Assembly (NCBI RefSeq): GCF_900101895.1
Contig: NZ_FMVF01000005.1
Location: 190,463-254,462 of the forward strand
DNA: 64,000 nt
DNA from: Flavobacterium caeni
Lineage (GTDB): Bacteria; Bacteroidota; Bacteroidia; Flavobacteriales; Flavobacteriaceae
Direction: 5' to 3'
Part shown: positions 58,810 to 64,000 of the stretch, in pieces
Layout: the number at the start of each line of letters is the position of its first letter
How positions within the stretch are numbered: position 1 is the stretch's first letter
The notes under the pieces: generated by a model
What the model was told of the DNA's origin: nothing
The model's input: the letters and a program-made list of their open reading frames with translations, nothing else
Databases searched by the model: none
Position numbers and translations under genes: made by a program

Positions 58810-60087
58810 ATGAGAAAGTTTTCCTTTTTGATGCTGCTGGCCGTGTGTTCGTTATCGGCGCAACCCGAATGGCATGCGCTGGAGTCGGCACCCGAAAATA
58901 CGAACAACCAACGCTTTGACGATGTGTTCTTTTTGACCGAAACATTGGGTTGGGCGGCCAACGGATCGGCGGCGGCCGTGTACAAAACCACCGACGGCGG
59001 CGAAAACTGGACCTTGCAGGTAGCCGAGCAAACGCCGCAACTCCCCGGGAACTACTATTTCCGGAACATCGAATTCCTCAACGAAAACATCGGATTTTTG
59101 GGCACATTGCAAAACAACAAATTCCTCAAGACCACCGATGGCGGCGCCACCTGGAGCATCATCCCGAGCCTCATGCCCACGCCGGCGGCCATTTGTGGGA
59201 TCGACTGTGTGGGCGAATCGACGGTGTATGCATGCGGTTCGTATTTCAGCGAAAACGCCTACGTCCTCAAATCGACCGACAGCGGCCAAACCTGGCAGTA
59301 CATCGATATGGGCGCGTATGCCGAAGGATTGGTGGAATTGCTTTTCGTCGACGAAAATTTGGGTTACGCATCGGGCAAAGGTGCAGCGGGCGGGACCATC
59401 CTGCGCACAACCGATGGCGGCGTGAGCTGGACCGAAATCTACAACACCGGGATAGCGGGCGAATACGTTTGGAAACTGCAAATCCTTGCGTCAAACCCCA
59501 ATTGCATGTTTGGATCGGTAGAATCGGTCAATGCGCTTCCGGGAAAGCTGGTCCGTACGCTCGACAATGGCGTGAGCTGGGTGAGCCACGACGTACCCGA
59601 TACCGACATCCAGGCCGTTGGGTTCTTGACCGAAGACCACGGGTTTATGGGCGGGCACGCCTCGCCATTTTTGGAAACCACCGATGGCGGCGCAACGTGG
59701 AGCGAGAATTTTGTCGGGAGCAATTTGAACCGCATCCAGATACTGAACGACAACCTGGCCTATGCATCGGGTGCGACGATTTACAAATTCAGCGAAACGC
59801 TCGGGAAAAGCGACTTCAAGGAAAAAGGACGCACGCCGCTCAAGGCCGCCGTGACGCCCAATCCGGTCAAGGACAAGATGACGGTGACCATAGAGTTTGT
59901 AGACAGCGACCACTTGGTCCTGGAACTGTATGACATTTCGGGACGCCGTGTCAGGGAGTTGCTGCGCGACGAAATACCGGCCGCGGGAAAAAAATCCTAC
60001 ACCTTCGACGCGCCTCGTGCCTCGGGTGGTTATTTTGTCAACATCCACACCGATACGGGCAGACAATCGGTCAAGTTCGTGAAATAG
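58810..60087 (+). CDS. T9SS type A sorting domain protein with Ycf48/BNR-like beta-propeller
   Basis: This protein of 425 residues (ATG 58810) has a signal peptide (RKFSFLMLLAVCSLSAQ). The body holds repeated Asp-box-like motifs: KTTDGGENW, KTTDGGATW, KSTDSGQTW, RTTDGGVSW, RTLDNGVSW and ETTDGGATW, six in all, spaced about 50 residues, as in photosystem-II-assembly-factor-like (Ycf48) propellers. The last 75 residues (VTPNPVKDKMTVTIEF; LELYDISGRRVRELL; KKSYTFDAPRASGGYFVNI) are the type A T9SS sorting signal, so the protein is exported across the outer membrane. Function is not known. Confidence 0.9.
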   Translation: MRKFSFLMLLAVCSLSAQPEWHALESAPENTNNQRFDDVFFLTETLGWAANGSAAAVYKTTDGGENWTLQVAEQTPQLPGNYYFRNIEFLNENIGFLGTLQNNKFLKTTDGGATWSIIPSLMPTPAAICGIDCVGESTVYACGSYFSENAYVLKSTDSGQTWQYIDMGAYAEGLVELLFVDENLGYASGKGAAGGTILRTTDGGVSWTEIYNTGIAGEYVWKLQILASNPNCMFGSVESVNALPGKLVRTLDNGVSWVSHDVPDTDIQAVGFLTEDHGFMGGHASPFLETTDGGATWSENFVGSNLNRIQILNDNLAYASGATIYKFSETLGKSDFKEKGRTPLKAAVTPNPVKDKMTVTIEFVDSDHLVLELYDISGRRVRELLRDEIPAAGKKSYTFDAPRASGGYFVNIHTDTGRQSVKFVK

Positions 60088-60190
60088 CATTTTGCCGTCG
60101 GATTGTAAATTCTGAAAAAAAGCCTATATTGTCGCAGGCAATTTTGCGATTTGTCTAAATTAGCAGTATCAGAATTTACAATACAACAAT

Positions 60191-61198
60191 ATGTATCATT
60201 CCAAAATTTCTGGGCTCGGTTACTACGTGCCCGAAAACATCGTCACCAACGACGATCTTTCTAAAATCATGGATACCAACGATGCGTGGATCCAGGAGCG
60301 CACCGGTATCCAGGAACGCCGTCATATCGTCAAAGGGCAGGACACCACCACCAGCATGGGGGTCAAGGCCGCCCGAATAGCGATCGAACGCTCAGGGATT
60401 TCGAAAGACGACATCGACTTCATCATCTTTGCAACGCTCAGCCCCGACTACTATTTTCCTGGTCCGGGCGTACTCGTGCAACGCGATTTGGGGCTCAAGA
60501 CCGTGGGCGCGCTCGACGTGCGCAACCAATGTTCGGGGTTTGTGTATGCGCTTTCCATCGCCGACCAATACATCAGGACGGGCATGTACAAAAACATCCT
60601 GATCATCGGTTCCGAAGTACATTCGACGGGGCTCGACATGACCGACCGCGGACGTGCCGTTTCGGTGATTTTTGGCGACGGGGCAGGGGCTGCCATCGTA
60701 AGCCGCGAAGAAGATTTGTCCAAAGGCATCCTGTCTACGCACCTACATTCCGAAGGCCAGCATGCCGAGGAACTCGTGGTCAAGGCACCGGGCATGGGTG
60801 GCCGTTGGGTTTCGGACATCGTGGCCGACAACGACCCGAACGACGAAAGTTACCTGCCGTACATGAACGGCCAGTTCGTGTTCAAGAATGCGGTGGTTCG
60901 GTTTGCCGAAGTGATCCAGGAAGGCTTGCAGGCCAATAATCTTCAGGTATCCGACATCGGGATGCTGATCCCGCACCAGGCCAATTTGCGCATCTCGCAG
61001 TTCATCCAGCAATCGTTCAAACTATCGGACGATAAGGTGTACAACAACATCCAGCGTTATGGCAACACCACCGCGGCGTCGATCCCGATTGCGCTCACCG
61101 AGGCGTGGGAGCAGGGCAAGATCCAATCGGGCGATTTGGTTGTGTTGGCGGCTTTCGGCAGTGGTTTTACGTGGGGAAGCGCAATCATTCGATGGTAG
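60191..61198 (+). CDS. fabH: Beta-ketoacyl-ACP synthase III (FabH-type)
   Basis: This 335-residue thiolase-fold enzyme condenses an acyl-CoA with malonyl-ACP at the start of fatty-acid synthesis. The active-site triad is visible: Cys in NQCSGFVYAL (about 113), His in MLIPHQANLRI (about 257) and Asn in RYGNTTAASIP (about 287). The N-terminal SGLGYYVPENIVTNDDLSKI is typical. Chain start specificity (acetyl or branched) cannot be read from sequence by eye. It stands apart from other fab genes; element D follows 32 nt after the stop. Confidence 0.93.
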   Translation: MYHSKISGLGYYVPENIVTNDDLSKIMDTNDAWIQERTGIQERRHIVKGQDTTTSMGVKAARIAIERSGISKDDIDFIIFATLSPDYYFPGPGVLVQRDLGLKTVGALDVRNQCSGFVYALSIADQYIRTGMYKNILIIGSEVHSTGLDMTDRGRAVSVIFGDGAGAAIVSREEDLSKGILSTHLHSEGQHAEELVVKAPGMGGRWVSDIVADNDPNDESYLPYMNGQFVFKNAVVRFAEVIQEGLQANNLQVSDIGMLIPHQANLRISQFIQQSFKLSDDKVYNNIQRYGNTTAASIPIALTEAWEQGKIQSGDLVVLAAFGSGFTWGSAIIRW

Positions 61199-61230
61199 CT
61201 ATTAGGGGAGTGTCTATGAATCGTAACACG

Positions 61231-61368
61231 TTTAAAACCTTAACAAAAACTACAGATTTTCTGTACGCGTGTGTTGGTTTTATTTTTTAGGGGTAAACCT
61301 TACTCCCCCTGCCCTTACGGATGCCAATCTACCATTTTTCTCAATACCCCAGTTGCAGAAAAACTGTA
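61231..61368 (+). repeat. Copy D of the TACAG intergenic element
   Basis: TTTAAAACCTTAACA (61231-61245), hairpin TACAGATTTTCTGTA (61251-61265), GGTTTTATTTTTTAGGGG and TAAACCTTACTCCCCCTGCC, where AGGG can pair with CCCT, and closing hairpin GCAGAAAAACTG (61355-61366) followed by TA and T5. It is closest to copy B. Together with the terminator downstream it fills the 301-nt gap between fabH and the convergent receptor pseudogene. Confidence 0.8.
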
Positions 61369-61400
61369 TTTTTCCTATTCTAATCCAAACCGGTCCAATA

Positions 61401-61434
61401 AAAAAACTCCGGGTTGCACACCCCGGAGGTTTCT
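61401..61434 (-). terminator. Terminator of the TonB-dependent receptor gene
   Basis: CTCCGGG (61407-61413) pairs with CCCGGAG (61422-61428); on the minus strand a T-run (61406-61400) follows. 66 nt past the receptor stop. Confidence 0.8.
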
Positions 61435-61499
61435 ATCGACTCAAATAAATTCAAATAAAACCATACAACGCAATGCGCTGCGGGTTTATTGTGTAAAAC

Positions 61500-63884
61500 C
61501 TAAAACATTCCGCCGCTGTTTTGCTTGGTGTTGTCGTCGCGCTGTTTGCGTTGCAATGCACGGTTCTTGCCCGCGCCAAACATGTAGTTGAACCCTACGT
61601 AAATAGACTGGCTTTCCCATCTGAAACTGCCGATTTGCGGATACGGGTTGTCGCCGTCGAACGCAAAGCGCATGGTGTTGAAGATGTCGTTAAAGCGGAT
61701 GCTCAGACTGGCTTTGTTCTTGAGCATCGCATAGCGCACACCGCCATCGATCTTGTACATTTCCTTTCCGGTAAACTGCACGCCCTCGACGCCGCCACGG
61801 TAAAATCCGAAGAGGTTGAATCGAAGCGTCTTGGTGGCCTTGAAATTGTGGTTCATACGGGCGTTGAGCGCATTGGCCGTCACGTCCTTGATCACCACGT
61901 CGAATTCATCGATCGTACCCGGACGTCTGATTGAAACCTGTCCTTTTTGGCTGATCGAAGAAAAATCCACCGACGGTTGCACATCCCACCACGAGGTAAT
62001 CTTGTAATTGGCCGAGAGTTCAAAACCATAGGCGTTGTTGTTGTCGTAGTTCTGGAAACTCATGATCTGGTTGCCGTCGCGCTCGGGATCGGGATACAGC
62101 ACGCGGCTGATCTCGTCGTTGATGAGCCTAAAGAACACACCGCCCGTGACCGAACCTTTCGAGAACGTACGTGTATAGTTGAGTTCGATCGAGTTGGTGA
62201 ACTGCGGATCGAGCTGCGGATTCCCGATAGAAGTAAGCTTAAGCGTCGCAAATTCAGGGCTTGGCTTGGTTTGCTCCAAACTCGGACGGTCTACGCGGCG
62301 CGAATAGCTGATCTGGAAACTGTTTTTCTCGCTGGGCGTATACGTCATATAGGCCGAAGGATACACCGTCAAATAATCGTCCTTGTAAGCCGTCGCGCCG
62401 TCGAGTTTGGCGAGCACCTTGTAGCTCTCGAAACGCGCGCCCACCTGGTAGCTGAATTTGGTGAATTTTTGCCCGAATGTCGCATAAGCCGAATAAATGT
62501 CGAGGTCGTAAGTATAATCGAACCCGGCCGTGCGCAGCGATGTAAATTCGTTGTCGGTCCTGATGGTACGCGATTCGGCGCCCAATTCGAGCGTCGATTT
62601 TTCGCTGAGCGGATTCACATAGTCGACGTTGACGATCGTTTGTGCGCGGTCGTCGTAAATGAAATCCCAACGGTTGAAGGTGTCGTCCGAAAGGATGTAC
62701 GGCGTGTTGTCGGTCTTGAAAAAGATGATTTTGTCGTTGCCCGTCGCGCTGTGGTTGGCCTCGACGTCGAGCGTGTGGCCTTCCTTGGCGAACAAATGCT
62801 TGAACGCGATGTTCTAGGCCGAATTGACGTTGTCGGTCAAATACTTGTCATGCGTGGCCACGTTGGTCGCTACATCGGCAAAAATATAGTACGAATCGAT
62901 AAAACCGTCGCCCTTGAAAAAGTTCTGGTTCGTGTACACCGAAATCGTGTTGCGGTCGTTGAGGTAAAAATCGAGCCCCACCTTGAACAACTGGTTGGTG
63001 TTCACATTCTTCATGCGCAAACGCGTTTCGAAAACACTGTCCTTACGCGCAAAATCGCCGTCGTTGAACTGGTTCCCGAAATTCGTGCCGTAGTTGCCAA
63101 AAAAGTTGATCTTGCCGCGGCGGTAGTTCATGTCGAACGAGCCGTTGCCCTTGGGCGTACGCGCAAAGGTCGCCCCGGCGTTTACCGATGCGTTAAAGCC
63201 ATCGTTCGCGTTTTTGTGCAGCACGATGTTGATGATGCCCGACATGCCTTCGGGATTGTATTTGGCGCTCGGGTTGGTGATGAGTTCGATTTTCTTGATC
63301 GACGTCGACGGGATTTGTTTGAGCAATTGCGACGCGTCGATGTTCGTAGGTTTGCCGTCCAAAAGCACCCGCACGTTTTCATTGCCGCGCAACGACAATT
63401 TGCCGTCCTGGTCTACGTTGACCGACGGGATGTTGTTCATGATTTCCGATGCCGTCGCGCCAGCCGTGGTCAAATCCTTGCCCACGTTGATGACTTTGCG
63501 GTCGATTTTTTGTTCGATGGTCGATCGTTCGGCCACCACGGCCACTTCGCCGAGTGCGGTGGCTTCTTCTTCGAGTGCGGTTTTTCCGAGCGAGATCGAC
63601 TTTTGTCCGGTCGTAAAATCGGCGCGTGTCACAAAGGTCTTGTAGCCGATGAATTGGATTTCGACCACATAGTTCTTGGGCTCGAGGCTTTTGATTTCAT
63701 ACTGCCCGTTGTCGTCGGTGATGCCGCCCGTTACGATCTTGCCGTCTTGTTTGAGCACGATGTTGGCGTAGGAGATGGGCGTGTTTTTTTGGTCGGTCAC
63801 CTTGCCCGAAAGCGACGCGTTTTTTTGTGCCTGCATCGAAAAAACCGATACAAAAAGGCACACCAGGATCAATTTGAAGTTCAT
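61500..63884 (-). pseudogene. TonB-dependent receptor-like outer-membrane protein interrupted by an amber codon
   Basis: From ATG 63884 the reading frame starts with a signal peptide (MNFKLILVCLFVSVFSMQAQ) and a carboxypeptidase-regulatory-like domain (ASLSGKVTDQKNTPISYANI), then a plug (VINVGKDLTTAGATASEIMN; SVNVDQDGKLSLRGNENVRV) and barrel strands, as in the OMP_b-brl_3 receptor family. At 62816-62814 an in-frame TAG stops it after 356 residues (ending NVNSA). The same frame continues without shift through NIAFKHLFAKEGHTL to a normal barrel end (QSIYVGFNYMFGAGKN) at 61500. Total would be about 794 codons, a normal size. A tyrosine codon changed to TAG is likely; sequencing error or readthrough remain possible. 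Confidence 0.85.
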
Positions 63885-63955
63885 GGTAGATTGATGATGT
63901 TTGTTTATTTTGTTTTTGCGGTGCAAAGTTGCATCTTTTTTTTTCTTTCCCAATA

Positions 63956-63982
63956 AAAAAAGCTCCCGAAAAAGGAGCTTTC
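63956..63982 (-). terminator. Terminator of a minus-strand gene to the right of the window
   Basis: AAAGCTCC (63959-63966) pairs with GGAGCTTT (63974-63981) and is followed on the minus strand by TTTTTATTGG. No gene of the window uses it, so a minus-strand gene should end just beyond 64000. Confidence 0.75.
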
Positions 63983-64000
63983 TTAAAGATTTGGGGGTAA

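Noticed and set aside
16591-61368. Integron attC-like sites, because the TACAG elements are 134-146 nt imperfect palindromic units
   Set aside because: The attC core sites (GTTRRRY and RYYYAAC) are not present at both ends, elements are scattered singly, and no integrase is seen.
61947-63956. 669-codon open frame on the plus strand
   Set aside because: It is antisense to the receptor gene over its whole length, Arg/Val/His-rich and without domain pattern; it arises from codon bias of the real gene.

Overview
The window looks like a chromosome segment of a member of the Flavobacteriaceae (Bacteroidota) with unusually balanced base composition (about half G+C by eye, not computed). The signs are: type IX secretion (T9SS) features (a PorV/PorQ-like barrel and a C-terminal sorting domain), DUF4199 next to a LuxR-type regulator, OMP-type TonB-dependent receptors with a carboxypeptidase-like N-terminal domain, lipoproteins with flavobacterial-style signal sequences, and many promoters of the Bacteroidota type (TTG, about 19 nt, TAnnTTTG).

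Layout. 1-12.2 kb is the distal part of a surface polysaccharide operon on the plus strand: two CMP-nonulosonate cytidylyltransferases, a NeuB-type synthase, a NeuC-type epimerase, five glycosyltransferases, a Wzy-like polymerase and a polyprenyl glycosylphosphotransferase. Most genes overlap by 1-38 nt. 12.2-20.2 kb is mainly minus strand cell-envelope housekeeping (Lnt, PorV-like, LptB, TatC, KpsF-type isomerase), with PssA and a GH25 lysozyme on the plus strand. 20.3-31.4 kb holds RecQ, an FAD dehydrogenase, exported MsrA/MsrB, an MBOAT/AlgJ-like O-acetylation pair, Idi, QueD-like, ManA. 31.5-32.3 kb is a tRNA-Thr gene followed by a gene-free stretch full of repeats. 32.3-43.8 kb is a minus strand block of lipoproteins, an M61 peptidase, a sterol desaturase, AlkB, AqpZ, a CHASE3 kinase, an EamA transporter and small genes. 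44-50 kb holds a candidate structured small RNA, a membrane LuxR regulator with DUF4199, a three-PAS kinase, two VOC proteins and a GlxA regulator. 50-64 kb holds HtpG, an OmpA lipoprotein, a GH53 galactanase, a 15-residue-repeat surface protein, an ABC ATPase, a T9SS cargo, FabH, and a TonB receptor interrupted by an in-frame amber codon.

Most unusual material is non-coding. Four copies of a 134-146 nt element, each carrying a TACAG/CTGTA hairpin at both ends and a G-run/C-run core, sit only between convergent genes. A second repeat family (two copies), iterated AATTCCAA blocks, a three-copy 43-bp tandem repeat made of TGTCACA-N8-TGTGACA palindromes, and a ~93 nt three-hairpin RNA candidate with its own promoter and terminator add to this. 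All alignments were made by eye.
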